Counted from the first letter of the stretch, positions 1 through 8,806 are shown. The stretch is DNA of 64,000 nt from Allobosea sp. WAO (GCF_001509835.1 NZ_JXTJ01000004.1:62001-126000); one strand, 5' to 3'. A program made the numbers and translations. Notes: generated by a model not told the origin, from the letters alone.

Positions 1-474
1 GTCGCGACCTCGCAGCTCGACGACAAGGGGCTGACCCGGCTGAGGCGCACCGAGATCGGCTTCGTCTATCAGTTCCACCACCTCCTGCCCGAGTTCACCG
101 CGCTGGAGAACGTCGTGCTGCCGCAGCGCATTCGCGGCCTCGGCAAGCGGGAGGCGTCAGAGCGGGCGACCGAGCTCCTGACCTTCCTCGGCCTGGGCGA
201 CCGGCTCGACCATCTGCCGAGCGAATTGTCGGGCGGCGAGCAGCAGCGCGTCGCCATCGGCCGCGCCGTTGCGAATGCGCCGCGCCTGCTGCTGGCCGAC
301 GAGCCGACCGGCAATCTCGACCCGCACACCTCGCTGCACGTGTTTTCCACGCTGGTGGCGCTGGCCCGGGCCTCTGGCCTCGCAGCGCTGATAGCAACCC
401 ATAATCTCGACCTGGCCTATCGCATGGACCGGCGCGTCACGATTCGCGACGGGTTGGTCGTTCCGCTCGACTAG
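1..474 (+). CDS. lolD: Lipoprotein-releasing system ATP-binding protein LolD (5' end cut off)
   Basis: ABC-transporter ATPase that would power release of lipoproteins from the inner membrane with LolC/LolE. The reading frame is open from base 1, so the start and Walker A lie outside the window. Visible are the Q-loop region typical of LolD ([17 protein letters not shown]), the ABC signature [14 protein letters not shown], Walker B ([12 protein letters not shown]) and the H-loop (ATHNLDLA). The FHHLLPEF stretch separates LolD from other MacB-type ATPases. A lolC-lolD-dnaE order is common in Rhizobiales and fits dnaE at 2 kb. The FtsX-type permease would be just left of the window. Confidence 0.92.
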   Translation, partial: VATSQLDDKGLTRLRRTEIGFVYQFHHLLPEFTALENVVLPQRIRGLGKREASERATELLTFLGLGDRLDHLPSELSGGEQQRVAIGRAVANAPRLLLADEPTGNLDPHTSLHVFSTLVALARASGLAALIATHNLDLAYRMDRRVTIRDGLVVPLD

Positions 475-608
475 CACCAGTTCGAGCAGGAGAGCTGGTC
501 AGGTGGAAGCGAGCTGACCGGCACGTCCGCCAAATGCAGACGGCAGATTGGGGCAGGGCTCGACCGTGCGCGCCGCGCGGCTACTCGTGCTGGGCTCCTT
601 GGCCCGGC

Positions 609-1562
609 TCAGGGCGCTCTCGGTTTCCGGCGCGGTGCGACGACGATCAGGCCGGCGATGACGATCACCGCGATCCCGGCCCAGGTCGCCGGCGCCGGAA
701 AGTCGCCGAACACCGCGAGGCCCAGAGCCGTCGCTCCGACCAGTTCGAGATAGACCAGCGGCGACAGCGTCGAGACCTGGGCGAAGCGAAAGGCGCTGAT
801 CGTCATCAGATTGCTGGCGGCCGAGACCAGGCCCATCAGCAGGATCAGCATGATGCCCTCGCGGTCGGGCATGCTCCATTGGAAGATCACGAAGGGCGTC
901 AGCATGGCGATGCCGAGCGTGAGCTGCAGCGTCAGCGTCGACAGCGGCGAGGAGGCCTTCGCCGTGGCGCGGGTCATCACGAGATAGCAGGCCATCAGCG
1001 CTCCCGAGGCCAGGGCGATGAGCGTGCCGCTGCTGGTCTCGGCACCGGGGCGAACGACCAGAAGTGCACCGGCAAAGCCGAGCCCGACTGCCGCGAGGCG
1101 GCGCCAGTCGAGCCGCTCGCGCAGGATCACGGTTGCGAGCAAGGTCGCGATGATCGGAGCGACGAAATAGGCCCCTAGCGCATCGGCCAGCGGCACATGC
1201 TTGATGGCCATGAAGTACAGCGTCATGGCGCCAACGAGGAAGGCCGTCCGGATGATCTGCGGCAGGAGCTGCTCGCGCGCGATCAGCGGTTCCGGCGAAC
1301 GCCACTGTGCAACGGCGACGATTGGAAGCAGGAAGCCGAGCGCCGCGACATAGCGGGCCCAGCTCAGGAAGGCGGCCGAATGCGCGCCGCTGAGATATTT
1401 GGCGATCGCGTCGGAGCTCGGGATGATCAGCATCGCCCCTGCCATCAACGCGATGCCCATCGCCGTGTTGCGCCCGTGATCGGTCTGGCCCGGGCGGGGA
1501 GCTTCGGCCGCAACCGCTTCATCCAGGGCTTCGGACACCCCGTCCTTGTTCTGCGAGTTCAT
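609..1562 (-). CDS. EamA/DMT-family transporter
   Basis: Inner-membrane carrier of the drug/metabolite transporter superfamily, 317 residues, the usual length for two EamA repeats (about 10 membrane helices). The N-terminal 30 residues are hydrophilic, then hydrophobic segments alternate with short loops. The SGAHSAAFLSWARYVAALGF and LRERLDWRRLAAVGLGFAGA stretches are typical of the first EamA repeat and its end. The substrate cannot be told from sequence. It lies on the opposite strand between lolD and dnaE, interrupting the common lolD-dnaE order. Its 5' side faces the LexA-box region at 1724-1759, so it could share that control, but the boxes sit nearer the rightward small gene. Confidence 0.85.
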   Translation of the reverse strand: MNSQNKDGVSEALDEAVAAEAPRPGQTDHGRNTAMGIALMAGAMLIIPSSDAIAKYLSGAHSAAFLSWARYVAALGFLLPIVAVAQWRSPEPLIAREQLLPQIIRTAFLVGAMTLYFMAIKHVPLADALGAYFVAPIIATLLATVILRERLDWRRLAAVGLGFAGALLVVRPGAETSSGTLIALASGALMACYLVMTRATAKASSPLSTLTLQLTLGIAMLTPFVIFQWSMPDREGIMLILLMGLVSAASNLMTISAFRFAQVSTLSPLVYLELVGATALGLAVFGDFPAPATWAGIAVIVIAGLIVVAPRRKPRAP

Positions 1563-1723
1563 GGGCAGGTCCCGGCCACTCCGGCTCCGCCGTCATGGAA
1601 GCCGAGCCCGCGCCGGGCTTGACGCGGAGCCGTCGTCGGCGCAAGTCCGGCAGATGCTGCGAAAGGTTTTGTTAACCGCCGTCGAACGTGCGGCAGGTGG
1701 AACTAACCTATCGGCATTGACGT

Positions 1724-1759
1724 GAACAAAATAGGAACTAACCTGAACATAGATCGAAC
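1724..1759. promoter_or_regulatory. Two tandem LexA-type (SOS) boxes, GAAC-N7-GAAC
   Basis: Two exact copies of the alphaproteobacterial LexA recognition pattern (GAAC-N7-GAAC, equal to GTTC-N7-GTTC on the other strand) lie at 1724-1738 and 1745-1759. They are 21 bp apart, two helical turns, so both would face the same side of the DNA. A TTGACG sequence at 1717-1722 could be the -35 element, which would put the boxes over the spacer and -10. The second box ends one base before the Shine-Dalgarno of the small gene at 1773. What is seen is the pattern; LexA binding is inferred from what is known for Rhodobacter, Rhizobium and Caulobacter. Confidence 0.75.
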
Positions 1760-1772
1760 GAAGGAGACCGAC

Positions 1773-1883
1773 ATGCTGATCGCTCGCAAGCTGATGGCCG
1801 GCGCCGCCGAGTTTTTCGCCCTCGCGCTGTTCGTCGGGATGATCTGGGTCTGGGCGGCGCTGGCCTCCGCCCCGGGCGTCTGA
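1773..1883 (+). CDS. 36-residue single-pass membrane protein, probably SOS-controlled
   Basis: Short open frame with ATG preceded by AAGGAG at 1761-1766, six bases upstream. The product has a short basic N-terminus (MLIARKLM), then one hydrophobic helix from about residue 10 to 31 (FFALALFVGMIWVWAALA) and a four-residue tail. Two LexA-type boxes lie directly upstream. Alphaproteobacteria are known to make very small SOS-induced membrane proteins that block division (SidA of Caulobacter, 29 residues, one helix). Size, topology and control resemble that case, but I see no proof of homology. dnaE starts 122 bases downstream on the same strand, so read-through is possible. Confidence 0.68.
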   Translation: MLIARKLMAGAAEFFALALFVGMIWVWAALASAPGV

Positions 1884-2005
1884 GGAGGTTCCCGACATGC
1901 CTCGCGGCCCCGGCTGCGCGGCATGCGCCTGGCGTCCACAGCCCGGCCGCCGCAGCGTCTCGACCCCGGCGCAACGCTGCGCGATAACCCGCCCGAGAGG
2001 GCATC

Positions 2006-5000
2006 ATGACCGACCGGAAGAACGATTCGCAGGTTGAGGACGAGGTCGGATTCGTCCACCTCCACGTCCATTCGAGCTATTCCTTGCTCGAAGGCGCGAT
2101 CCAGGTCGGCGCGCTGGCGAAGCTCGCCGCTGGCGACGGTCAGCCGGCAATGGCGCTGACCGACACCAACAACATGTTCGGCGCGCTCGAATTCTCCGAG
2201 AAGCTGGCGGGCATCGGCGTCCAGCCGATCGTCGGCGTGCAGCTCGGCGTCGATTTCCAGGACGAGGAGGGCGGCGGCCGCAAGCCCGTCCAGCCGGTGA
2301 TCGGCCATCTCGTCCTGCTCGCCATGAACGAGGCGGGCTACGGCAATCTGATGAAGCTGGTGAGCCAGGCCTGCCTGGCGGCCGGCGCCGGCCAGCCCGT
2401 GGTGACCATCGAACAGCTGCACGATGGACGCGAGAACCTGATCGCTCTCACGGGCGGCGCTGGCGGGCCGCTGGACCTTGCCTTGCGGGCTGGCCAGCCG
2501 GCGCAGGCCGGGGCGCGTTTGAAGCGACTGCAGGCGAGCTTCGGCGACCGTCTCTATGTCGAGCTGCAGCGCCATGAGCGCGATGACGGCCCCTCGGTCG
2601 AGGCCGGGCTGCTCAAGCTCGCCTATGACGCCGACCTGCCGATCGTAGCAACCAACGAGCCCTATTTCGGCAAGCCGACGGATTTCGAGGCGCACGACGC
2701 TTTGCTGGCGGTCGCGGCCGGCCGGCTTCTGTCCGACAATGAGCGCCGCCGCGTGACGCCGGAACACTATTTCGCGACGCGGGCCGAGATGAAGCGCCGC
2801 TTCGCCGATCTACCGGAAGCGCTGGCCTCGACTGTCGAGATCGCGCGGCGCTGCTCCTGGCGCGTCGGCACCCGCAAGCCGATCCTGCCGCGCTTCGGCG
2901 AGGAGGGCCGCGACGAGGCGGAGGAGCTGGAGAGTCAGGCGCGTGCAGGGCTCGCCGCCCGGCTGGAGAAGCATGGCCCAGCCCAGGGCTTCACCGTCGA
3001 GGACTACGACAAGCGGCTCACCTTCGAGCTCTCGATCATCACCCGGATGAAGTTCCCGGGCTACTTCCTCATCGTTTCCGATTTCATCAAATGGGCCAAG
3101 GACCACGACATCCCGGTCGGGCCCGGCCGCGGTTCGGGTGCCGGCTCACTCGTCGCCTATGCGCTGACCATCACCGACGTCGACCCGCTGCGCTTCGGCC
3201 TGCTGTTCGAGCGCTTCCTCAATCCGGATCGCGTCTCGATGCCGGACTTCGACATCGACTTCTGCCAGTACCGGCGTGAAGAGGTGATCGAGTACGTCAA
3301 GCACCGCTATGGCCAGGAGCGCGTCGCCCAGATCATCACCTTCGGTACCTTGCAGGCACGCGGCGTGCTGCGCGACGTCGGCCGCGTCCTGGAAATGCCC
3401 TACGGCCAGGTCGACAAGCTGACCAAGCTCGTGCCGCAGAACCCGGCCAAGCCGATCACCCTGCCGGAAGCGATCGCCGGCGAGCCGAAGCTACAGGAGG
3501 CGGCGGCGGAGGAACCTGTCGTCGCGCGACTGCTCGAGATCGCCCAGAAGCTCGAAGGCCTGCACCGCCACGCCTCGACCCACGCCGCCGGCGTCGTCAT
3601 CGGTGATCGGCCGCTGGAGCAGCTCGTCGCGCTCTCGGTCGATCCGCGCACCGGCATGCGCGTCACCCAGTTCAACATGAAATGGGTCGAGCAGGCCGGG
3701 CTGGTGAAGTTCGACTTCCTCGGCCTGAAGACGCTGACGACGCTGACCATCGCGGTCAAGCTGATCGCCCAGCGCGACATCAAGGTCGACCTCGCGCAAT
3801 TGCCGTTCGACGATCCGACGACCTACGCCATGTTGGCGCGCGGCGAGACGGTCGGCGTGTTCCAGGTGGAATCGGTCGGCATGCGCAAGGCGCTGGTCGA
3901 GATGAAGGCCGACCGGATCGAGGATCTGATCGCGCTGGTGGCGCTCTACCGCCCCGGTCCGATGGACAACATCCCAACCTATTGCCGCCGCAAGCTCGGG
4001 CTGGAGGAGCCGACCTATCTCCATCCCGGCATGGAGCCCTATCTCTCCGAGACACATGGCATCATCGTCTACCAGGAGCAGGTGATGCAGGTGGCGCAGG
4101 CGCTCTCGGGCTATTCGCTCGGCGAAGCCGACCTGCTGCGTCGCGCCATGGGCAAGAAGATCAAGGCGGAGATGGACGCCCAGCGCGATCGCTTCGTGAA
4201 GGGCGCCATCGAGAACGGCATCAAGAAGGACATCGCCTCCGAGATCTTCGACCTGCTGGCGAAATTCGCGGACTACGGCTTCAACAAGAGCCATGCCGCG
4301 GCCTATGCCGTCGTCGCCTTCCAGACGGCCTATCTCAAGGCCAATTTCCCGGTCGAGTTCCTGGCGGCGTCGATGACGCTCGACATCGGCAACACCGACA
4401 AGCTCTCGGAATTCCGCCGCGATGCCGAACGCCTCGGCATCAAGGTCGAACGGCCCTCGATCAACCGCTCCGGCGTCGATTTCGACGTCGCCGATGGTGC
4501 GATCCGCTATGCGCTGGGAGCGATCAAGGGCGTCGGACGCGCCGCGGTCGAGTCGATCGTCGTGGCGCGCGCCAAGGAAGGTCCCTTCCGCGACCTCGCC
4601 GATTTCGCGCGCAGGATCGATACGCGGCTGGTCAACCGCCGCACGATCGAGGCGCTGATCTGCGCCGGCACGCTCGACGAGATCGAGCCGGAGCGCGCCA
4701 AGGCGATGGCGGCGGTCGACGGCATGCTGGCGCTCTCGAACCGCATTCGTGACGAGGCCGCGGCTGGACAGCTCGACATGCTCGGCAGCGGCGGGAGCGC
4801 GGAAGCCTTCCGCATTCCGCCCTTCGAGCCCTGGGCGCCGGCTGAGCGCCTGCAGCGCGAGCACGACGCCGTCGGTTTCTTCCTCTCCGGCCATCCGCTC
4901 GACGATTACGAGCATGTGCTGAAGCGCCTGCGGGTCCAGAGCTATGCCGATTTCGCCCGCACCGTTCGGGCCAGCGGCACCTCGATCGCCAAGGTCGCCG

Positions 5001-5476
5001 CCTCCGTCATCGACCGATCGGAGCGCCGGACCAAATCGGGCAACAAGATGGGCATCGTCCAGCTCTCGGACCCGACCGGCCAGTTCGAGGCGATCCTGTT
5101 CTCGGAAGGCCTGCAGCGCTATCGCGACCTGCTCGAGCCAGGTGCGGCGCTGGTGATCAGGCTCTCGGCCGTGCTCGACGGCGAGGAAGTCCGTCCGCGC
5201 ATCGAGGATGTCGAGCGGCTCGACGAACTCGCCTCGCGCCAGAAGCAGGATCTCTGCGTCTTCCTGCGCGACGACAAGGCGCTCGCCTCGATCGCCGAAC
5301 GGATCAAACCGCGCGGCGACGGTGCCCGCGCCGTCGGCAAGGTCTCGCTGGTGATGATCCTCGACGATGGCGCACAGGAGGTCGAGGTCGAGCTGCCCGG
5401 GCGCTATCCGATCAACCAGCAGGTCGCGAACGCCGTCCGCGCTGCCCCGGGCGTAGTGAACGTCGAGCTGAGCTGA
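2006..5476 (+). CDS. dnaE: DNA polymerase III subunit alpha (replicative, DnaE1 type)
   Basis: Catalytic subunit of the chromosomal replicase, 1156 residues. An N-terminal PHP domain begins with FVHLHVHSSYSLLEG (about residues 17-31). The polymerase core holds PDFDIDF at about 413-419, whose aspartates bind the catalytic metals, and a further acidic site in VKFDFLGLKTL near 571. A helix-hairpin-helix lies near 835-850 (ALGAIKGVGRAA). An OB fold follows at about 985-1065 and a C-terminal tail-binding region completes the protein. Length and the C-terminal OB region argue for DnaE1, not the mutagenic DnaE2/ImuC. ATG follows a GAGAGGG sequence. Position after lolD agrees with Rhizobiales synteny. 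Confidence 0.97.
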   Translation: MTDRKNDSQVEDEVGFVHLHVHSSYSLLEGAIQVGALAKLAAGDGQPAMALTDTNNMFGALEFSEKLAGIGVQPIVGVQLGVDFQDEEGGGRKPVQPVIGHLVLLAMNEAGYGNLMKLVSQACLAAGAGQPVVTIEQLHDGRENLIALTGGAGGPLDLALRAGQPAQAGARLKRLQASFGDRLYVELQRHERDDGPSVEAGLLKLAYDADLPIVATNEPYFGKPTDFEAHDALLAVAAGRLLSDNERRRVTPEHYFATRAEMKRRFADLPEALASTVEIARRCSWRVGTRKPILPRFGEEGRDEAEELESQARAGLAARLEKHGPAQGFTVEDYDKRLTFELSIITRMKFPGYFLIVSDFIKWAKDHDIPVGPGRGSGAGSLVAYALTITDVDPLRFGLLFERFLNPDRVSMPDFDIDFCQYRREEVIEYVKHRYGQERVAQIITFGTLQARGVLRDVGRVLEMPYGQVDKLTKLVPQNPAKPITLPEAIAGEPKLQEAAAEEPVVARLLEIAQKLEGLHRHASTHAAGVVIGDRPLEQLVALSVDPRTGMRVTQFNMKWVEQAGLVKFDFLGLKTLTTLTIAVKLIAQRDIKVDLAQLPFDDPTTYAMLARGETVGVFQVESVGMRKALVEMKADRIEDLIALVALYRPGPMDNIPTYCRRKLGLEEPTYLHPGMEPYLSETHGIIVYQEQVMQVAQALSGYSLGEADLLRRAMGKKIKAEMDAQRDRFVKGAIENGIKKDIASEIFDLLAKFADYGFNKSHAAAYAVVAFQTAYLKANFPVEFLAASMTLDIGNTDKLSEFRRDAERLGIKVERPSINRSGVDFDVADGAIRYALGAIKGVGRAAVESIVVARAKEGPFRDLADFARRIDTRLVNRRTIEALICAGTLDEIEPERAKAMAAVDGMLALSNRIRDEAAAGQLDMLGSGGSAEAFRIPPFEPWAPAERLQREHDAVGFFLSGHPLDDYEHVLKRLRVQSYADFARTVRASGTSIAKVAASVIDRSERRTKSGNKMGIVQLSDPTGQFEAILFSEGLQRYRDLLEPGAALVIRLSAVLDGEEVRPRIEDVERLDELASRQKQDLCVFLRDDKALASIAERIKPRGDGARAVGKVSLVMILDDGAQEVEVELPGRYPINQQVANAVRAAPGVVNVELS

Positions 5477-5509
5477 CGGACCGCATGTCCAAGCAGGGCC
5501 TTCCTGGCC

Positions 5510-5539
5510 CTCATCCTGAGAAGCGCTCCTCAGGACGAG
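5510..5539. repeat. Hairpin-forming intergenic repeat after dnaE
   Basis: An 11-base arm CTCATCCTGAG (5510-5520) pairs, with one G-T wobble, with CTCAGGACGAG (5529-5539) across an 8-base loop. The preceding GGCCCTCATCC is shared with the element at 15061-15180, so both belong to one dispersed repeat family. It lacks a T-run, so it is not a classical terminator, but could protect the dnaE mRNA end. Confidence 0.55.
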
Positions 5540-5632
5540 AGCTGGGGAAGGCCGCAAGCAGTTTCTTGAGCTTGCGCCGTAAGCCGCTGCTGCCTCAGAG
5601 TGTTTGCAGAAGACGATGACGTCCGGGGGGAC

Positions 5633-6358
5633 ATGATGAAGCAGTATGTCGCGCGCATTCCGATGAGCCTTGCCGTGCCGGATGCCATGCATTGGGCGAT
5701 CAAGGACGTGCTCGAGGGTGAGTACGAGGCTGGTTTCGATGGCGTCGGTCTCGACATCCTCGATATCGGCGCCAATGTCGGCTCCTTCGCGCTTTGGGCG
5801 ACGGCGCGCTGGCCGGGCAGCGTCGTCACCTCCTATGAGCCGCATCCCGGCACCTTCGAACTGCTCAAGCGCAATACCGATCGGCGCCGCGACATCCGGC
5901 CGGTCAATGCGGCGCTGTTTCCAGGTGGTCAGAAGACGGCGAGCTTCGTCAGCCGCTTCGCCGGCGACGGGGAATCGGGGCTGGCATCCTATGCCGGCGA
6001 CACCTTCGTCGACGGCGCCATGCTCGAGCGCTACGAGGTCGCGGTGGTCGATCCAGCGAGCCTGCCCTCGGCCGATATCGTCAAGATCGACATCGAGGGC
6101 GGCGAGGGCGACGTGCTCGATCACATCGACCTCTCGCAGACCTCGCTCGTCCTGCTGGAATACCAGAACCGCAAGAACCGGCTGCAGCTCGAGGCTCGGC
6201 TCGCGGCCAATTTCGAGCTGATCGACACTGTGGAGCATATCTGGGACCCGCTGCTCGAGCAGCGCTGCTACCGCCCCGACCTGGCCGGAGACGTCTATGG
6301 CCGTATGTTCGCGGCCCGCAGGGGGATCACCCGGATGACCAGGTCAGCCACGCGATGA
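5633..6358 (+). CDS. FkbM-family SAM-dependent methyltransferase
   Basis: Probable O-methyltransferase of the FkbM type, 241 residues from ATG 5633. The SAM-binding motif I is [17 protein letters not shown] (about residues 38-54). An acidic motif II region (SYEPHPGTFELLKRN) and the family-typical ADIVKIDIEGGEGDVLDHI follow. ATG 5633 lies behind a G-rich run; a GTG at 5600 is an alternative in frame. The stop codon overlaps the start of pncA by ATGA, so the two are probably translated together, although no shared pathway is evident. The target (sugar, lipid or small molecule) cannot be read from sequence. A second FkbM gene lies at the right end of the window. Confidence 0.8.
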   Translation: MMKQYVARIPMSLAVPDAMHWAIKDVLEGEYEAGFDGVGLDILDIGANVGSFALWATARWPGSVVTSYEPHPGTFELLKRNTDRRRDIRPVNAALFPGGQKTASFVSRFAGDGESGLASYAGDTFVDGAMLERYEVAVVDPASLPSADIVKIDIEGGEGDVLDHIDLSQTSLVLLEYQNRKNRLQLEARLAANFELIDTVEHIWDPLLEQRCYRPDLAGDVYGRMFAARRGITRMTRSATR

Positions 6359-6981
6359 TCGACGCCGGGACGGCGCTGATCGCCGTCGATCTCCAGAACG
6401 ATTTCTGCAGCGGTGGCAGCCTCGCCGTGCCGGGTGGCGAGGAGGTCGTTCCGCTCGTCAACGCGCTCGGTAGCCGCTTCTCCACGGTGGTGCTCACGCA
6501 GGACTGGCACCCAGCCGGCCACGCCTCCTTTGCCTCGAGCCATCCCGGACGCTCGCCCTTCGAGGTCATCGAGATGCCTTACGGCCCGCAGGTGCTCTGG
6601 CCCGACCATTGCGTTCAGGGCGAAGCCGGTGCCGATTTTCATCCGGCGCTCGCGCTCAGTGCGGCGCAGGCCGTGATCCGCAAGGGATTCCATCGCGGGG
6701 TCGACAGCTATTCCGGCTTCATCGAAGCCGATGGCCGCACGCCGACGGGCCTTGCCGGCTATCTGCGCGAGCGCGGTGTCGGGTGCATCGTCATCGCCGG
6801 CCTCGCCACGGATTTCTGCGTCAACTGGACGGCGCAGGATGCCGTCCGGGGCGGGTTCGAGGTGCTCGTCGTCGAGGAGGCCTGCCGGGCCATCGATCTC
6901 GACGGCTCGCTTGATCGGGCCTGGGCCGAGATGGCCGCGCTCGGCGTCCGGCGTGTGAGCATGGCCGAGTTCGCCGGCTAG
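6355..6981 (+). CDS. pncA: Nicotinamidase
   Basis: Hydrolyses nicotinamide to nicotinate and ammonia in NAD salvage; cytosolic, 208 residues. Isochorismatase-fold features are complete: the catalytic aspartate in VDLQNDFCSGG (D12), the metal site TQDWHPAGHASF, the active-site lysine in VIRKGFHRG (about 109) and the nucleophilic cysteine in ATDFCVNW (about 155). The PDHCVQGEAGADFHP block is characteristic of PncA and not of other isochorismatase-like hydrolases. It overlaps the preceding methyltransferase by four bases and has no obvious promoter of its own. Confidence 0.93.
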   Translation: MIDAGTALIAVDLQNDFCSGGSLAVPGGEEVVPLVNALGSRFSTVVLTQDWHPAGHASFASSHPGRSPFEVIEMPYGPQVLWPDHCVQGEAGADFHPALALSAAQAVIRKGFHRGVDSYSGFIEADGRTPTGLAGYLRERGVGCIVIAGLATDFCVNWTAQDAVRGGFEVLVVEEACRAIDLDGSLDRAWAEMAALGVRRVSMAEFAG

Positions 6982-6994
6982 ACCGCATCATGCT

Positions 6995-8206
6995 TCAGTA
7001 GAGCGCGGCGGCCGGGTGCAGCTCGGCGCGGTCGCGGCCGAGGCGCTTCGAGCGGTAGAGCGCTTCGTCGGCCTGCAGCAGCAGCGCTTCCAGGCGATTA
7101 TCGGCAAAGCTGCCTTCGGCGACGCCGATGCTGAGCGTCGGCTTCACCCTGGTCTCGCCCCAGGCCGCCAGGGCCCGGCCGAAGGCGGCGCGAATCCGGT
7201 TGGCGACGCTGATCGCCTCGGCCGCCGTCAGATGCGGGAGGACGACCACGAACTCGTCGCCGCCTTGGCGCGCCAGGACATCGCTCGCCCGCAGTTCGCT
7301 GCGCGCCGCATCGGCGAAGATCAGCAGAATCTTGTCTCCGGCAGCGTGGCCATGGGTGTCGTTGAGTCGCTTGAAATGGTCGATGTCGATGAGCAGAAGC
7401 GCCAGCCTTTGCGGTCGCCGGACGGCCTCGGCGGTCAGCGCCTCGATCGAGCGCTCCAAGCCGTTGCGGTTCAGGGCTCCGGTCAGCGCATCCTGCTGGG
7501 CGAGCGAGACGAGCGCGTTGCGATGGCGCTCGGTGGCGAGCAGCAGCAAAGCGCAGCCGCGCAGCAGCAGGAAAGCGGTGCCGGTGACCGCCAGCCATGG
7601 CTGCGGCTCATTGGGCGTGAAGAGCTCGGGGCCGATCTGGCCGGAGGCGGCGAGGTAAGCGTTGAAGGCGAAGGTCACGGCGGTCGGCGCGAACAGGCCG
7701 ATCAGGATCGCGCCCGAGACCAGACGCTCGCGCCGCAACAGGTTGAACCCCTCGCGGACCACGGCGATGTCGCAGCAGCTCGCCAGCACGGACATCAGGA
7801 TGACGCGCTTGGTGAAGCCCTCCGGCTCGTTCCAGAGCACGAGCAGCATGCCGGCGATCGCAATCGCGACGAAATAGACCGGCAACCGCGACGGGCGCCC
7901 GGCGAAGCTCCTGATGCTGTAGAGCGTGAGCAGATAGCCGGTCCAGCTCACGAGATTGGCGAGCGGTATCGAGATCAGATCCGGGATGGTGCCGCGCAGG
8001 GCAACCCCGATCGTGCCGATCCCGATCAGCAGATTGCTCAGACCCCACCACAGCGGCCAGCGCTCGAATCGACCCGTGGCGAACGCGAGCAGCTGCACGA
8101 GCCCGAGCAGCGTGCAGGTGATCGCGCCTGCCAGATAGATTGTCCTCAGGTCGAGATCCACGCAGCCGCCAAGTCGATTCTGTCGTAGCGAAACGCCTAG
8201 CAGCAT
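6995..8206 (-). CDS. Membrane-bound diguanylate cyclase (GGDEF)
   Basis: Makes cyclic di-GMP. From ATG 8206 the product is 403 residues. The N-terminal half has about six or seven hydrophobic helices (from IYLAGAITCTLLGLVQLLAF onward) and the C-terminal half is a GGDEF domain. The catalytic motif RQGGDEFVVVLP is intact near residue 315, and an RxxD inhibition site (RASD) stands exactly five residues before it, so product feedback is expected. The LLLIDIDHFKRLNDTHGHAAGD block is present. The start is uncertain: ATG 8206 has no good ribosome site and a GTG about 14 codons downstream is possible. The open frame runs further upstream but would then collide with the gene at 8411. Confidence 0.85.
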   Translation of the reverse strand: MLLGVSLRQNRLGGCVDLDLRTIYLAGAITCTLLGLVQLLAFATGRFERWPLWWGLSNLLIGIGTIGVALRGTIPDLISIPLANLVSWTGYLLTLYSIRSFAGRPSRLPVYFVAIAIAGMLLVLWNEPEGFTKRVILMSVLASCCDIAVVREGFNLLRRERLVSGAILIGLFAPTAVTFAFNAYLAASGQIGPELFTPNEPQPWLAVTGTAFLLLRGCALLLLATERHRNALVSLAQQDALTGALNRNGLERSIEALTAEAVRRPQRLALLLIDIDHFKRLNDTHGHAAGDKILLIFADAARSELRASDVLARQGGDEFVVVLPHLTAAEAISVANRIRAAFGRALAAWGETRVKPTLSIGVAEGSFADNRLEALLLQADEALYRSKRLGRDRAELHPAAALY

Positions 8207-8410
8207 CACGTGAATGGTTGGTTCACGGCTCGCATGTCGCTCGGGAAACGGCCAGCCCGATCTGCCGGCGCAGCCGGCGACGATCCTGTCAATCAGTGTT
8301 CGCTCATGATCGTCATGCGCTTGTCTTCGGCCTGACGCAACGCTAGCTCGGACACGGCCGGGGGGCGCCACCGCATCGACAGATGCCATGATCGGAAACG
8401 GAAGATCCCC

Positions 8411-8806
8411 ATGACATTTCCTCTGAAGTCTTTCTGCGCTGCCGTTGCGGTTTCCATCCTCGGCTTCAGCTCCGGCGCCTTTGCCCAGGCTACGGCCGAC
8501 CAGATGGCCATCGCCTATCAGGCGGGGCGCAACCAGCTCGGTATCCTCGCCTATTGCGCGGACAAGGGTCATGCCGGGGCCGACGTCGTCGAGATCCAAC
8601 GCAAGATGCTGGGCCTGATTCCGGTGCCTGCGGACAAGAGCGCTGGCGATTCCGCCGAGGAGGCGGGCCGCAAGGGGACGATCTCGATGATGGGCGTCAC
8701 CCAGGATATCGAAACGATCGCCAAGGCGCAGGGCGGCTCGGCGGCGTCGTACTGCAAGCAGATCGGCGATGTCGTGAAGCAGGCCGGCGCCTCGCTGCCG
8801 AAGTAA
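8411..8806 (+). CDS. Small exported protein, possibly 'pore-forming ESAT-6 family' type
   Basis: 131 residues with a clear signal peptide (cleavage likely after GAFA, residues 1-25). The mature part is about 105 residues, mostly helical, with two cysteines (LAYCADKGH and SYCKQIG) that could form a disulfide in the periplasm. The pattern TADQM-AYQAGRNQLG-YC is one I recall from small alphaproteobacterial proteins named by automated pipelines 'pore-forming ESAT-6 family'; that name is from memory and implies nothing proven. It stands alone, divergent from the cyclase gene. Confidence 0.72.
   Translation: MTFPLKSFCAAVAVSILGFSSGAFAQATADQMAIAYQAGRNQLGILAYCADKGHAGADVVEIQRKMLGLIPVPADKSAGDSAEEAGRKGTISMMGVTQDIETIAKAQGGSAASYCKQIGDVVKQAGASLPK

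Noticed and set aside
1684..1703. Additional GAAC words at 1684 and 1700 ahead of the tandem LexA boxes
   Set aside because: Their spacing (N12, then N20 to the next) does not fit the GAAC-N7-GAAC rule; the shared GGAACTAACCT at 1699 and 1734 may be a chance or decayed repeat.
1699..1745. GGAAC words as EcfG-type (general stress sigma) promoter elements
   Set aside because: No suitable CGTT -10 element lies 16-17 bases after either GGAAC, and the LexA-box reading explains the words better.
3491..6238. Very long open frame antisense to dnaE and the FkbM gene
   Set aside because: It is the mirror of strongly conserved coding sequence in a high-GC genome. The translation is Arg/Leu/Asp-rich without any family motif.
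8207..8599. 131-codon N-terminal extension of the diguanylate cyclase
   Set aside because: It overlaps the oppositely oriented exported-protein gene and has no domain; the first membrane helix comes only after the ATG at 8206.
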